Assembly: GCF_004345665.1 (NCBI RefSeq)
Contig: NZ_SLWR01000002.1
Span: 1-64,000 of the forward strand
Source: Kribbella antiqua
GTDB lineage: Bacteria; Actinomycetota; Actinomycetes; Propionibacteriales; Kribbellaceae
Direction of reading: 5' to 3'
Length of the DNA stretch: 64,000 bases
The notes beneath the pieces are model-generated. The model was not told the DNA's origin, ran no database searches, and saw nothing but the letters and a program-made list of their open reading frames with translations. This document shows, piece by piece, positions 16,013 through 25,349 of the stretch (within the stretch, counting starts at the first letter, position 1; every line of letters starts with the position of its first letter). The translations under genes and the position numbers were made by a program.

Positions 16013-17690
16013 TCTCGAAGAAGGCGAAGTCGGCTGGCAGGCGGCCGGCGTAGGAGTCCACGGCGGCCAAGCCGGTGAAGGCGCCGGTGAATCGGAGCGC
16101 ACTGCCGTAGTCGTCGGACAGCACCGACGCATCGAGGGTCGCGCCGATGTCCTGCCAGGATTCGCCGTCGGTCGAGATCGCGAACTGGAGGCGGTGACCG
16201 TCGAGGGTTCCGCGCAGGAGCAGCGGCCCGTCGACCTCGATGGCGGTGACGTCTTCGGTGTAGCGGCCGTCGTCGGACTTCGCCAGTACGACGCGCGGAC
16301 CTTCCTCGGAGCCGGTGACGCCGAGGAAGAAGTGCGTCGTGGTGTCGTACCAGAAGACGATCCCCGCTTGCTGACCCGAGTACGACGGCTTGCACTCGAC
16401 CGAGGCGGTCACGACCACCCGAGTACTGGTCAGCCGCTGAGCCACCAAACTCAACCCGAACCGCGACCACAAACTCTGCCTTCCCCTCAACCGCAGCCAC
16501 CCAGGCCGCTCCTCCAAACTCACCCAATCCCCACTCATCGGCTGCCGCAGAGAATTCCAGTCGGATGACAGCTCCGGACTCTCGAACTCATCCCGCGCGA
16601 CAGGCGCGGCGGGCAGTGCGGCGAGAGCCGCCGGCTCGGCCGCGGTGGGTAGAGCGGCGAGAGCCGCCGGCTCGGCCGCGGTGGGTGGAGCGATGAGTGG
16701 CGCCGGGTGGGCGGCGGCGTCTGCCGGTGTGGGAGGCGGCGAAGCGGACGGCGGGACGGGCACTTCCTCGGCCGGCCAGTGGCCGCCGTGGTGGAGGCGG
16801 AGCCAGCCGTCGTCGGTCCAACGGACCTGTTGGAGGCAGGTTTCGCGGCCGAGGATGGAGCGGCGTTCGCCGTGGGCGAGGACGGGGCGGCTGGCGAGGT
16901 GGACGAGGTACCACTCGCCGGTCGGAGTCTGGACGAGCTCACCGTGCCCGGCCTTCTGCAGAGTCAGGCCCGGGTTGTCGCGGGACGTCAACAGCGACCC
17001 CGAAGGATCCAGCTCGTACGGTCCGTCGATGGTCCGCGACCGCGCCATCAGGATGCCGTGGTTCCAGCCAGTGCCGCCCTCGGCGAGCATCAGGTAGTAC
17101 CACCCATCGCGGCGATAGAGATTCGGCCCCTCGACCAACTCGTCGTGCGTCAGGATCCGCCGCTGCTCCCCCACCAGGCACCCGCGCAAGAGATCGACCT
17201 CCTGCAGCACGATCCCGCCGAACGGGTGATGACCCGGCCGAGCGTCCCACGTCATGTTGACCAGCCAACTGCGCCCGTCGTCGTCATGAAACAGCGACGG
17301 ATCGAACCCGCCCCCACCCAGGTACGCCGGCTCCGACCACGGCCCGGTCATCGACGACGCGTGAACCAGGAAGATGTCGAGGTCCTTGAACGGCCCGCCC
17401 GTCGTGTAGACCACGGCGTACACCAGCCAGAACCGCCCGTCGTGATAGCTCAGCGACGGCGCCCACACTCCCCCGGAGTTCGGCACTCCCCGCAATGGCA
17501 GCGCCGCCGGCGACGTCAGCGCGTGACCGATCGGCGTCCAGTCCCGCAGGTTGCGGGAGTGGTGCAGCCGGATCCCCGGATACCACTCGAACGTGCTGTT
17601 CGCGATGTAGTAGTCCTCCCCGACCCGCAGGATCGACGGATCCGGGTGGAACCCGGGCAGGATCGGGTTCCGGACAGTTGAGTTGCTCAT
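15999..17690 (-). CDS. glycoside hydrolase family 43 (beta-xylosidase / alpha-L-arabinofuranosidase type)
   Basis: A 563-residue enzyme expected to remove xylose or arabinofuranose from arabinoxylan or arabinan oligomers. The five-bladed propeller starts NPILPGFHPDPSILRVGEDYY, in which the Asp is the general base, and includes the acid in the ELVEGPNL region. An Ala/Pro-rich linker (about 365-415) leads to a C-terminal beta-sandwich of the GH43 C2/DUF1349 type. No signal peptide is seen, so it probably acts on imported oligosaccharides. ATG 17690 starts the recognisable domain. Divergent from a LacI regulator gene with only 43 bases between them. Confidence 0.92.
   Translation of the reverse strand: MSNSTVRNPILPGFHPDPSILRVGEDYYIANSTFEWYPGIRLHHSRNLRDWTPIGHALTSPAALPLRGVPNSGGVWAPSLSYHDGRFWLVYAVVYTTGGPFKDLDIFLVHASSMTGPWSEPAYLGGGGFDPSLFHDDDGRSWLVNMTWDARPGHHPFGGIVLQEVDLLRGCLVGEQRRILTHDELVEGPNLYRRDGWYYLMLAEGGTGWNHGILMARSRTIDGPYELDPSGSLLTSRDNPGLTLQKAGHGELVQTPTGEWYLVHLASRPVLAHGERRSILGRETCLQQVRWTDDGWLRLHHGGHWPAEEVPVPPSASPPPTPADAAAHPAPLIAPPTAAEPAALAALPTAAEPAALAALPAAPVARDEFESPELSSDWNSLRQPMSGDWVSLEERPGWLRLRGRQSLWSRFGLSLVAQRLTSTRVVVTASVECKPSYSGQQAGIVFWYDTTTHFFLGVTGSEEGPRVVLAKSDDGRYTEDVTAIEVDGPLLLRGTLDGHRLQFAISTDGESWQDIGATLDASVLSDDYGSALRFTGAFTGLAAVDSYAGRLPADFAFFEIRAE
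16619..16690. repeat. two 36-bp in-frame tandem copies within the GH43 linker
   Basis: A 36-base unit is present twice head to tail (16619-16654 and 16655-16690), differing at one base. It encodes a duplicated 12-residue Ala/Pro/Glu linker segment between the catalytic and C-terminal domains of the GH43 enzyme. Its length is a multiple of three, so the frame is kept. Confidence 0.85.
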
Positions 17691-17733
17691 TTCACCGGGT
17701 TTCGTCGAGGCTAAGGCGGAGGAGGTGGGGCAC

Positions 17734-18768
17734 GTGGTGGACGCGGTCCGGTCTGGTCCGACGATGGCTGTCGTCGCGCGGATGGCCGGTGTGTCGGTCC
17801 CGACGGTCAGCAAGGTCGTGAACGGGCGTGAGGGCGTCGCGACGGCGACCCGCGACCGGGTGACCGCTGCGCTCAAGCAGGTCGGCTACCTGCGCGAGCC
17901 GAGCACCCCCGCCGACCAGCGCGGCTCCGGCCGGCTCGTGGACGTCGTCATGCACGGCCTGCGCAGCACCTACGCGTCGAACGTCCTCGGCGGCATCGAG
18001 GCCGCCGCGCGCGAAATCGGCCTCGACGTCGTGGTCGCCGCTTCCGATGCCGAACTCGGAAGCCGTGAGTCGCCGGCGGGCGGCTGGCTCGACCACCTGA
18101 TCGATCGCGGCACGGGCGGCGTACTGCTCGTATTGGTCGAGACCACCAGCGCGCAACACGAGTGGCTCACCCACTTCGGCATCCCGTGTGTGATCGTCGA
18201 CCCGATCACCACCCCACCACCCGGCGTACCGACTGTTGCCGCCAGCAACGAGAAGGGCGCGTACGACGTCACCCGGCATCTGCTGGACCTCGGTCACGAG
18301 CGCATCGCGCACATCGGCGGCAGTCCGCCGAAGCTCTGCTCCAAGGCTCGTTTGAGCGGCTATCGGACCGCGCTCAACGAGGCCGGGATCGAGCTCCGAT
18401 CGGACTACGTGCTCGACGGCAACTTCCACGAGCCCGAGGCGATCACGGCGATGCACCAGCTCCTGGACCTGCCCGAACCGCCCACCGCCGTATTCGCCGC
18501 CTCCGACCTGATGGCGGTCGGTGCGTGCCGTGCCATCCGCGCCCGCGGCCTCGAGGTCGGCCGCGACATCAGCGTCGCCGGCTTCGACGACGTGGACGAA
18601 GCGCGGGTGACCTACCCAGCGCTCACCACCGTCCGCCAACCACTCATCGACATGGGCCGCGTGGGGCTCGACCTCCTCGCCCGTCGCATGCGCGGCGAAG
18701 AGATCACCGGTCACACCGAACTGCCCACCGAGCTCGTCATCCGCGAGTCGACCGTGCGCCGGCACTAG
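17734..18768 (+). CDS. LacI family transcriptional regulator
   Basis: A 344-residue repressor. The N-terminal helix-turn-helix and hinge read MAVVARMAGVSVPTVSKVVNGREGVATATRDRV, followed by a periplasmic-binding-like ligand domain ending AGFDDVDEARVTYPALTTVRQP. The start GTG 17734 follows GGAGGAGG with good spacing. Divergent from GH43, which it probably controls in response to a pentose oligomer (inference). Its stop overlaps the stop of the convergent secreted-protein gene by four bases. The gap to GH43 does not contain the AACGTT-centred operator found at 21.7 and 30.7 kb, so it likely reads a different site. Confidence 0.92.
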   Translation: MVDAVRSGPTMAVVARMAGVSVPTVSKVVNGREGVATATRDRVTAALKQVGYLREPSTPADQRGSGRLVDVVMHGLRSTYASNVLGGIEAAAREIGLDVVVAASDAELGSRESPAGGWLDHLIDRGTGGVLLVLVETTSAQHEWLTHFGIPCVIVDPITTPPPGVPTVAASNEKGAYDVTRHLLDLGHERIAHIGGSPPKLCSKARLSGYRTALNEAGIELRSDYVLDGNFHEPEAITAMHQLLDLPEPPTAVFAASDLMAVGACRAIRARGLEVGRDISVAGFDDVDEARVTYPALTTVRQPLIDMGRVGLDLLARRMRGEEITGHTELPTELVIRESTVRRH

Positions 18769-21626
18769 CGACCCGTGAACAGTACGACGGTGCTGCGCGG
18801 CGGCACGTCGATCGCACGGCGCAACGGGACCCTGGCGCCGGTCCGCAGGTCGGAACCCAGGCCGGTGCCGGTCGGTCGCCAGGTGAACGTCCGGTCCTTA
18901 CTGGTGTTCATCGCGATCTGGTACCCGGCGTACTCGAGGACATAGAAAGGCGCCCGCCCGACCTCGATCTTCTCGATCCCAACCGTCGTGCCACCGAGCG
19001 CCGGGTCCATGTCTGATGGGACCGGCGCCAGGTACAACGTCTGACCGGCGTACACCTGATGCAGTTCAGGCCCCGGCTGCTTCCAGCCGCCGGCCGGCAC
19101 GCTCGACGCCTGGCCGCTGTCGTTGATCGCGAAGTCCCAGCACACCCAGTCCTGGATCGTGTAGATGTTCGCCGGGTCCTTGGGGAAAACCGACTTCTCG
19201 CGAATCGTCCCCGACCGCTCCGACTGCGGCGTCACCAGATGCACGCGCGCAAAGTCATTCACCGCCTGCTTGGCGCGCCAGTACAGCGACGCGTAGAAGA
19301 TCTCCTCACCGCGCTTGATCGCGACCGCACCGGCCTCCTCGTCGGTGAAGACGAAGTCCGGCCGATCCCATGCCCCAGGCAACCGTTCGGGTGACGCGGG
19401 CAACTGTTCGAACACGGGCAGATCGCGCGCGATGAAGTGGAACGCGTTCAACCCGACCCGGCGACTCGTGTTGGAAATCAGCAGATCGAGCTGCGGCGCC
19501 AATTGGCCGTCGGCAACCATCTGCTGCGCCCAGCCCACGATGCGCGGATCCTTCAGTACGGCGGCAGCCTCGAGCGGATGCCCATCCCACGCCGTGCGCT
19601 GCGCGTAGACCATGTCACCTGGATAGTGCTCGTTGCGCCAGCCGATCATCTGCTCCAGACGCATCGCGCGCTTGCCGTCCTCGTCCTCGGCCGGATGCCG
19701 GAACCAGCCCCTGGTGTGGACGATCTTCAGGATCTGATCACGCATCGGCGGATCGTCGGTACCACCCGGGCCGCCGACCACCGACTCGTACATCGCGATC
19801 AGCCAGTCCGTCACTTCGCCGTACGTGCCGACATAGCCGAGCTCGCGGGTCAGTCCCTTCGCGGAGACCACGTGGTAGTCGTGCCCGAGCGTCCACGTTT
19901 TGGTGCCGTCGGCGAGCTCGGGTCCGCGCCACGGCTCGAGGCCCACACTCTCGTAGAGCCAGCTCCGCGCGCGCTCTTCCGGCCACGCGTCCGCTGGCGA
20001 CAGCAGCGCCAGACCGCGGTTGGCCTGATAGACACCGATCGAGGTGATCTGCGCCTGGTTGCTGTAGTGCCGCTGATGCTGTCGCCAGTACTCACGGCTC
20101 GCGAGCAACATCTCCCGGTACGCCGACCTCCGCGGAACCGGATCGGGTTGCACAGGAGCCGGGGCGACCACTGCGATGTCGTCGAACCACACGACCTCAC
20201 CGTTCGCCACCGACATCCGGAACTCGAACTCGACCGCACCATCCGGTACGTCGATCGTCGTCTCGAGCTTGACCCAGCCGTCGGAACCCGTCGGCCGGAA
20301 GACGCGGTGATCGCCACCGACGAAGACATTCTGCGCGGTCCAGAACAACAGGTTCATATGCGCCGACGTCACGGTCGATGCGGCCTTCGCCCAGCAGGAG
20401 AAGGTCAGTTGCCCAGGGCCCGTTTTGGTGCGACTGGCCGGTTGCACGACGATGCTGCCGCCGGCGTTGGCGGTGAGCTTCAGCGACGCAGCGCCGGAGT
20501 GTGCGACCGTCAGGTCTTTGAGGGCCGTGCCCTTGTTGGCCCACCCCGGGACGGTCCAGCCCGCTGGCGTCGTACCGCCGACCTCGAAGCCGGGGTTCAT
20601 CACATCGGTTCCCCCGGAGCTGACGTTCTTGTCGAGCTCCGGCTGGATGTCGTCCCACAGCGTCATCAAGGCGAGTCCGACTCGGCCGAATCCCTGCCAC
20701 TGCTGGTCGGAGTCGGTCAGCACCTTGCTGTCCGCCTTCCACGCCAGATAGCGGCCGTCAATCGCCTGACAGACCTTCGACAACGCGAGCGGGTTCTTGT
20801 ACGCCGGACTGTCGGCCCAGTGGTAGCCCTCGGCCAGGGTGATGTAGCCCCACGCGTCCAGGCTCGCCGGGTTGACGGCGTACAGGAGAGCGTTCTGGTC
20901 GTCGAGAACGCGCCGGCGGATCCGCGCGATCATCTCGTCGTCGGTGCTCTGCCGAGTCCCGGGCGGCGCGGCCTGACCGAACACGTCACCCGCCGGCGGG
21001 TCGAAGTACGGCGTGGTGTGGGTGTAGATGCGGTACAGACCGCGCGACGGCGTGGTCATCGGGCGGTAGAAGCTGTCCTGGTTGCCGTAGGCATAGATCC
21101 GGCCCATCGCGCGGATCTCCAGCTCCAGCGACTGACGTCCTTGGGTGACGAACTCGGGCAGCGGCAGAGTGTGCAGGAAGAACCGCTCGGCCAGCCGCGG
21201 ATGCTGGCTCATCTGATCCGCCTGGTCGATCACCGACTGGTCGAACCAGCCCAGCACCTTGCCGTCGATGAAGAACTGCAGCCGCCACTCGTGATCGGCG
21301 TCGGCGAACTCGCTGCCGAACAGCTTCACCGACACGTACGTCGTACCGACCGGGGCCACGGCCACCGTGAATCGAACGGTCCCGCCCCACCAGTCGGCCG
21401 GATCCCGCGGATTGAGTACGCGCGCGGCTTGGCCTAGACCACCGCGGATCACGTCCGACAACTCGGCGCTGACCGCATGGGCCTGCTCCGACTCGGGGAC
21501 GCCGAACTCGACCACATCCAGTACGGCGGATGCCGCCGAACTGGACTGGGCGGTCGTCCAGGTGAACCCACTGGCCACCGCCGTCGCCGCTCCTGCCTTG
21601 AGCAAACTTCTCCTGCCGATCGTCAT
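18765..21626 (-). CDS. large Tat-exported protein of unrecognised family with an internal carbohydrate-binding module
   Basis: I do not recognise the family. The 953-residue protein begins with a twin-arginine signal (TIGRRSLLKAGAATAVASG). Residues about 40-200 look like a beta-sandwich; 230-335 are helical; 345-490 resemble a CBM4/9-type jelly roll (NPGFEVGGTTPAGW ... EVVWFDDIAVV). Residues 500-780 are helical with many Trp, His and Tyr, as in an (alpha/alpha) toroid, and the last 200 form a beta-rich domain. That order suggests a polysaccharide lyase or toroid hydrolase acting outside the cell. ATG 21626 is fixed by GAGGAG before it. Adjacent operator and divergent importer genes support a role in glycan breakdown. 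No catalytic residue can be assigned. Confidence 0.8.
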   Translation of the reverse strand: MTIGRRSLLKAGAATAVASGFTWTTAQSSSAASAVLDVVEFGVPESEQAHAVSAELSDVIRGGLGQAARVLNPRDPADWWGGTVRFTVAVAPVGTTYVSVKLFGSEFADADHEWRLQFFIDGKVLGWFDQSVIDQADQMSQHPRLAERFFLHTLPLPEFVTQGRQSLELEIRAMGRIYAYGNQDSFYRPMTTPSRGLYRIYTHTTPYFDPPAGDVFGQAAPPGTRQSTDDEMIARIRRRVLDDQNALLYAVNPASLDAWGYITLAEGYHWADSPAYKNPLALSKVCQAIDGRYLAWKADSKVLTDSDQQWQGFGRVGLALMTLWDDIQPELDKNVSSGGTDVMNPGFEVGGTTPAGWTVPGWANKGTALKDLTVAHSGAASLKLTANAGGSIVVQPASRTKTGPGQLTFSCWAKAASTVTSAHMNLLFWTAQNVFVGGDHRVFRPTGSDGWVKLETTIDVPDGAVEFEFRMSVANGEVVWFDDIAVVAPAPVQPDPVPRRSAYREMLLASREYWRQHQRHYSNQAQITSIGVYQANRGLALLSPADAWPEERARSWLYESVGLEPWRGPELADGTKTWTLGHDYHVVSAKGLTRELGYVGTYGEVTDWLIAMYESVVGGPGGTDDPPMRDQILKIVHTRGWFRHPAEDEDGKRAMRLEQMIGWRNEHYPGDMVYAQRTAWDGHPLEAAAVLKDPRIVGWAQQMVADGQLAPQLDLLISNTSRRVGLNAFHFIARDLPVFEQLPASPERLPGAWDRPDFVFTDEEAGAVAIKRGEEIFYASLYWRAKQAVNDFARVHLVTPQSERSGTIREKSVFPKDPANIYTIQDWVCWDFAINDSGQASSVPAGGWKQPGPELHQVYAGQTLYLAPVPSDMDPALGGTTVGIEKIEVGRAPFYVLEYAGYQIAMNTSKDRTFTWRPTGTGLGSDLRTGARVPLRRAIDVPPRSTVVLFTGR

Positions 21627-21661
21627 CAGGAAACTCCTCAACGTCTCAGACCGAACATGGG

Positions 21662-21675
21662 GGATAACGTTTGCC
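21662..21675. promoter_or_regulatory. LacI-type operator GGATAACGTTTGCC
   Basis: A 14-base imperfect palindrome with the central CG typical of LacI-family sites, 36-49 bases upstream of the secreted-protein gene. It differs at only two positions from the site at 30661-30674 in front of the alpha-galactosidase gene. Confidence 0.6.
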
Positions 21676-21774
21676 TGGCGGCGAAACTAGGGCGCGGTTT
21701 TCCGGTCCGTCAAGGCGCCGTAAGCCTTGGAAAGTTTCGGTCCGCGACTTCGGCAACAGTCTGGAATCAGGGTC

Positions 21775-21820
21775 TTGTCAACGCCGATTCGCCCTTGTAC
21801 GTTGCGGGAAAGCGTTTGCC
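21775..21820 (+). promoter_or_regulatory. promoter of the sugar importer operon with LacI-type operator at the start site
   Basis: TTGTCA (21775-21780) and TACGTT (21798-21803) form a -35/-10 pair with a 17-base spacer. The 14-base operator-like palindrome GGAAAGCGTTTGCC (21807-21820) covers the expected transcription start. Together with the site at 21662 it frames the divergent region between the secreted-protein gene and the importer operon. Confidence 0.6.
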
Positions 21821-21856
21821 TGTTCATCCCCCGTTCGTTTCCCGAAGGAGGCCATC

Positions 21857-22885
21857 GTGGCGGCCAGTCCGAGCACCACGGCCCCCGGCCCAGAGCCCTC
21901 TGTTCGTGCTCCAGAGCCTGTCGCCGAGCGACATCCGCAACCCGCACGCGCCAAGCAACGCCGGACCCGCAATCGGGCCGGGAAGCGGCCGCAGGTCGCG
22001 TTGCTGATCCTGGCGGTGCCGGCGGTCGCGTTCTTCGTGGTGTTCGCCTACCTCCCGATGGCCGGCCTGGTGGTGGCCTTCAAGGACTTCGACGTCAACC
22101 TCGGCATCTTCGGCAGCCCATGGTCAGGGCTGGCGAACTTCCGGTACTTCTTCAGCTCCGGCGACGCGCCGCGCATCCTGGTCAACACGTTGTTCCTGAA
22201 CGTGCTGTTTCTCGGCGCCACGCTGCTGGCCGGCATCACGCTGGCGGTGATGCTGAACGAGGTCCGGCACAAGCTGTTCAAGCGGACCGTGCAGTCGGTG
22301 ATCTTCTTCCCGTACTTCGTCTCGCCGATCGTGATCAGCATCATCCTGCAGGTCCTGCTGGCCGGCGTCGGCGGTTCCGGCGGCGCGGCGAACGACCTGC
22401 TCAAGGTGTTCAGCCTGCCCGAGGTGAGCTGGTACACCGAGCCCGGTCCGTGGCCGTGGATCCTCACCATCGTGAAGGTCTGGCAGCTCGGCGGCTACCT
22501 CAGCATCATCTTCCTGGCCGCCATCACCTCCATCCCCGAAGAGGTCTACGAGGCGGGGATGATGGACGGCGCCTCCCGGGCTCAGATGGCGCTGCGCATC
22601 ACCGTTCCGCTGCTGCGCCCGACGGCCGCCGTACTGCTGGTGCTCGGCATCGGCCGGATCTTCTACGGCGACTTCGGCACCATCTACGCGATCGTCGGCG
22701 ACAACGGCACGCTCTTCCCGACCACCGATGTCATCGACACCTACGTGTTCCGGTCGCTGCGGCAGCTCGGCGACTTCGGCACCACCGCCGCGATCGGCCT
22801 GTTCCAGTCCGTCGTCGGCTTCGTCCTCGTCGTCGCCGCCGTACTGGTGCAGCGCCGCTACGCGAAGGAGACGAGTGTCTTATGA
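21857..22885 (+). CDS. ABC transporter permease, CUT1 sugar importer (LplB-like)
   Basis: First membrane subunit of a binding-protein-dependent sugar importer, 342 residues. A basic, Pro-rich cytosolic N-terminus (to about residue 50) is followed by six helices, starting VALLILAVPAVAFFVVFAYLPMAGLVVAF. The EAA loop that docks the ATPase is EEVYEAGMMDGASRAQMALRITVPLL. The start GTG 21857 follows AAGGAGG. The gene overlaps the next permease by four bases (ATGA). LplB-type permeases commonly serve complex oligosaccharides. No ATP-binding subunit is encoded in the operon; a shared MsiK-type ATPase elsewhere is expected. Confidence 0.93.
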   Translation: MAASPSTTAPGPEPSVRAPEPVAERHPQPARAKQRRTRNRAGKRPQVALLILAVPAVAFFVVFAYLPMAGLVVAFKDFDVNLGIFGSPWSGLANFRYFFSSGDAPRILVNTLFLNVLFLGATLLAGITLAVMLNEVRHKLFKRTVQSVIFFPYFVSPIVISIILQVLLAGVGGSGGAANDLLKVFSLPEVSWYTEPGPWPWILTIVKVWQLGGYLSIIFLAAITSIPEEVYEAGMMDGASRAQMALRITVPLLRPTAAVLLVLGIGRIFYGDFGTIYAIVGDNGTLFPTTDVIDTYVFRSLRQLGDFGTTAAIGLFQSVVGFVLVVAAVLVQRRYAKETSVL

Positions 22886-23745
22886 GGCGCCGAGTTGAGC
22901 CGTTCACTGTTGTCAGTGTTGTCGGCGTCACGTTGTTCGCGGTCGCGTGCCTGATCCCGTTCTGGATGATCCTGGCCGGGTCGTTGACGTCCGAGTCCAA
23001 GCTCTCCATCAGCGGCTACAGCTTCTTCCCCAAGCCGTTCTCGCTCGACGCGTACGAGACGATCTTCACCGGGCCGGCCGTGCTCAGCGCCTATCGCACC
23101 AGCGCGTTCATCACCATCGTCGGTACGGCGATCTCGCTGGCCGCGACGTCCGGGATCGCCTGGGTGATCGCTCGCCGGCTGCCGTACATCAGCAAGCCGC
23201 TGGCGATCTTCACCTACATCCCGATGCTCTTCACCGGCGGACTCGTCCCGCTCTATCTCCTCGTCACGCAGTACCTCAAACTGCAGAACAACCTGTTCGC
23301 GGTGATCCTGCCGTTGCTGGTGGCACCATTCCTGGTCTTCATCCAGGTCAGCTTCTTCCGGCAGCTGCCCGAGGAGATCCTCGAGTCGGCCCGGGTCGAC
23401 GGCGCGAGCGAGTTGCGGATCTTCTTCCAGATCGGGCTGCCGTTGTCCAAGCCGATCCTGGCCGTCATCGGGCTGTTCTACGCCGTCACGTACTGGAACG
23501 AGTGGTTCCACGCGTTGCTGTTCATCTCCGAGCCGGACAAGTACCCGCTGCAGCTGTTGCTGCAGAACCTGATCTCCAGCGTCACCAACGCGGCGACCCT
23601 GCCGCAGTCCACCGCGCAGGCCGCGCCGGTCTACCAGATCCGCCTCGCGCTGACCGCCGTCACCATCGGCCCGATCCTGCTCGCGTACCCGTTCGCGCAG
23701 CGCTACTTCGTCAAAGGCCTCACCCTCGGCGCCACCAAAGGCTGA
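22882..23745 (+). CDS. ABC transporter permease, CUT1 sugar importer (LplC-like)
   Basis: Second membrane subunit of the importer, 287 residues with six predicted helices. The EAA loop is EEILESARVDGASELRIFFQIGLPLSKP. The start ATG 22882 overlaps the stop of the first permease gene, and GAAGGAG inside that gene provides the ribosome binding site. The pair makes a heterodimeric channel fed by the downstream lipoprotein. Confidence 0.94.
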   Translation: MRRRVEPFTVVSVVGVTLFAVACLIPFWMILAGSLTSESKLSISGYSFFPKPFSLDAYETIFTGPAVLSAYRTSAFITIVGTAISLAATSGIAWVIARRLPYISKPLAIFTYIPMLFTGGLVPLYLLVTQYLKLQNNLFAVILPLLVAPFLVFIQVSFFRQLPEEILESARVDGASELRIFFQIGLPLSKPILAVIGLFYAVTYWNEWFHALLFISEPDKYPLQLLLQNLISSVTNAATLPQSTAQAAPVYQIRLALTAVTIGPILLAYPFAQRYFVKGLTLGATKG

Positions 23746-23774
23746 CCGAGCCCACCTCAAGCAGGAGCACTCTC

Positions 23775-25349
23775 ATGTCACACTCCATCTCCCGTCGCGC
23801 CATATCCAGACGAACGCTGCTGGCCGCGAGTGGCGGCGTATCGCTCGCGACCCTCCTCGGCCTGTCCGCCTGCAGCAACGGCAGTACTGGTTCCTCCGGC
23901 GGCACCGCCGCGAAGAACCTCAAGCTCCTGCTTCCCGGCGCCGTACCCGACGGCTGGGACGCCGTACTGACCGCGGTGAACAAGAAGCTGCAGGACGACC
24001 TCGGGTTCACGATCAGTCCGCAGTTCATCAACTGGAACAACTACGGCAACCAGGCGCTGCTGAAGTTCACCGCCGGCGAGAACTTCGACACCGCGCTGCA
24101 GGCCCGCTGGCTGAACATGTCGCAGCTGGCCGGCAGCGGCTCGCTGGTCGACGTCGGCCCGCTGATCGACAAGTACCCGAACCTCAAGAAGACGCTGAAC
24201 CCGAAACTGCTCGAGCTGAACAAGTGGAGCGGCAAGCTCTGGGGCATCCCACAGGTCAACAGCGCCGGCCGGATCCACCACTTCGCCATCCGGCAGGACC
24301 TGGCCGAGAAGTACGGCATCAGCGAGATCAGCGACTACGCCACCCTCGAGAAGTTCTGGTACGACGTCAAGCAGCGCGACGCCAAGATCGTCCCGATCGC
24401 GCTCAGCCAGAACCAGTCGAACCTCACCTGTGTCCCCGGACCGGTCGCGATGTTCAATGCGCACGCCTGGGAGAACCCGTCGCGCATCGGTCAGAGCTTC
24501 AGCGGCAACTCCATGCCGTTCTTCCTGGCCGCTGACGCCAAGACCAGCGGCAGCTCGTCGCCGATCCCGTTCTGGGACGAGCCCGGCGTCGTCGACGCAT
24601 TGCGGACAATCCGCAAGTACTACCAGGACGGCATCATCAACCGCGACGCGCTGAACGCCGACGCGGCGACGACCAAGGGCCTGTTCACCAACGGCCAGAC
24701 CGCCAGCGCGTGGGCGACAACCGATGGATTGTCGACAACCACATTGTTGCCGGGTCTGCTGAAGGCGGTGCCGTCGGCCAAGATGGCGAACGTCGTACCG
24801 CTCAAGGGCGGCAAGGCGACGAAGCCGAACCAGACCTTCCAGTCCGACAACTTCACCGTGCTGAACGCCAAGGGCGCGAGCAACGAGAACGCGATGAAGC
24901 TGGAGGACTGGCTGTCGATCAAGGAGAACCACGACCTGATCTCGTACGGCATCGAGGGCAAGGACTGGAAGCCGGTCGGCGACGACAAGTTCCAGCAGCT
25001 GAGCACCTACGCGTTCCCCGGGTTCGCACTGTGCTGGCGTACGTCGCTCGAGCGCCGCTCGGCTGCCATGACCGAGACCGAGGCCGACTGGTTCACCTGG
25101 GCACAGGACTACGAGAACTTCACCGTCGACACCTTCGCCGGCTTCATCCCCGACGTCACCCCGGTGAAGCGCGAGGACGCTCAGATCTCACAGGCCTTCA
25201 CGCAGTACGGCAACCCGCTGTTCTTCGGCGCCGTCGACGTCGACTCCGGTCTCGACAAGCTCAAGAAGGCGGTCTCGTCGGCCGGGCTGGACAAGGTCCA
25301 GGCCGAGATGGAGAAGCAGGCCAACGCGTATCTCGCGGAGAATCGTTGA
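23775..25349 (+). CDS. extracellular solute-binding lipoprotein (sugar ABC importer)
   Basis: The 524-residue ligand-capture subunit. It carries a combined twin-arginine and lipoprotein signal: RR at residues 12-13 (SRRTLLAASGG) and the lipobox LSAC with the modified C33, so it is exported folded and anchored outside the membrane. The mature part has the large family-1-type solute-binding fold typical of LplA-like proteins (over 500 residues). GCAGGAGC precedes ATG 23775. Followed directly by the GH127 gene with a start/stop overlap. Confidence 0.94.
   Translation: MSHSISRRAISRRTLLAASGGVSLATLLGLSACSNGSTGSSGGTAAKNLKLLLPGAVPDGWDAVLTAVNKKLQDDLGFTISPQFINWNNYGNQALLKFTAGENFDTALQARWLNMSQLAGSGSLVDVGPLIDKYPNLKKTLNPKLLELNKWSGKLWGIPQVNSAGRIHHFAIRQDLAEKYGISEISDYATLEKFWYDVKQRDAKIVPIALSQNQSNLTCVPGPVAMFNAHAWENPSRIGQSFSGNSMPFFLAADAKTSGSSSPIPFWDEPGVVDALRTIRKYYQDGIINRDALNADAATTKGLFTNGQTASAWATTDGLSTTTLLPGLLKAVPSAKMANVVPLKGGKATKPNQTFQSDNFTVLNAKGASNENAMKLEDWLSIKENHDLISYGIEGKDWKPVGDDKFQQLSTYAFPGFALCWRTSLERRSAAMTETEADWFTWAQDYENFTVDTFAGFIPDVTPVKREDAQISQAFTQYGNPLFFGAVDVDSGLDKLKKAVSSAGLDKVQAEMEKQANAYLAENR

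Noticed and set aside
19437..21437. Long open frame antisense to the secreted-protein gene
   Set aside because: Arg-rich shadow without motifs; the minus-strand gene has a signal peptide and ribosome binding site.
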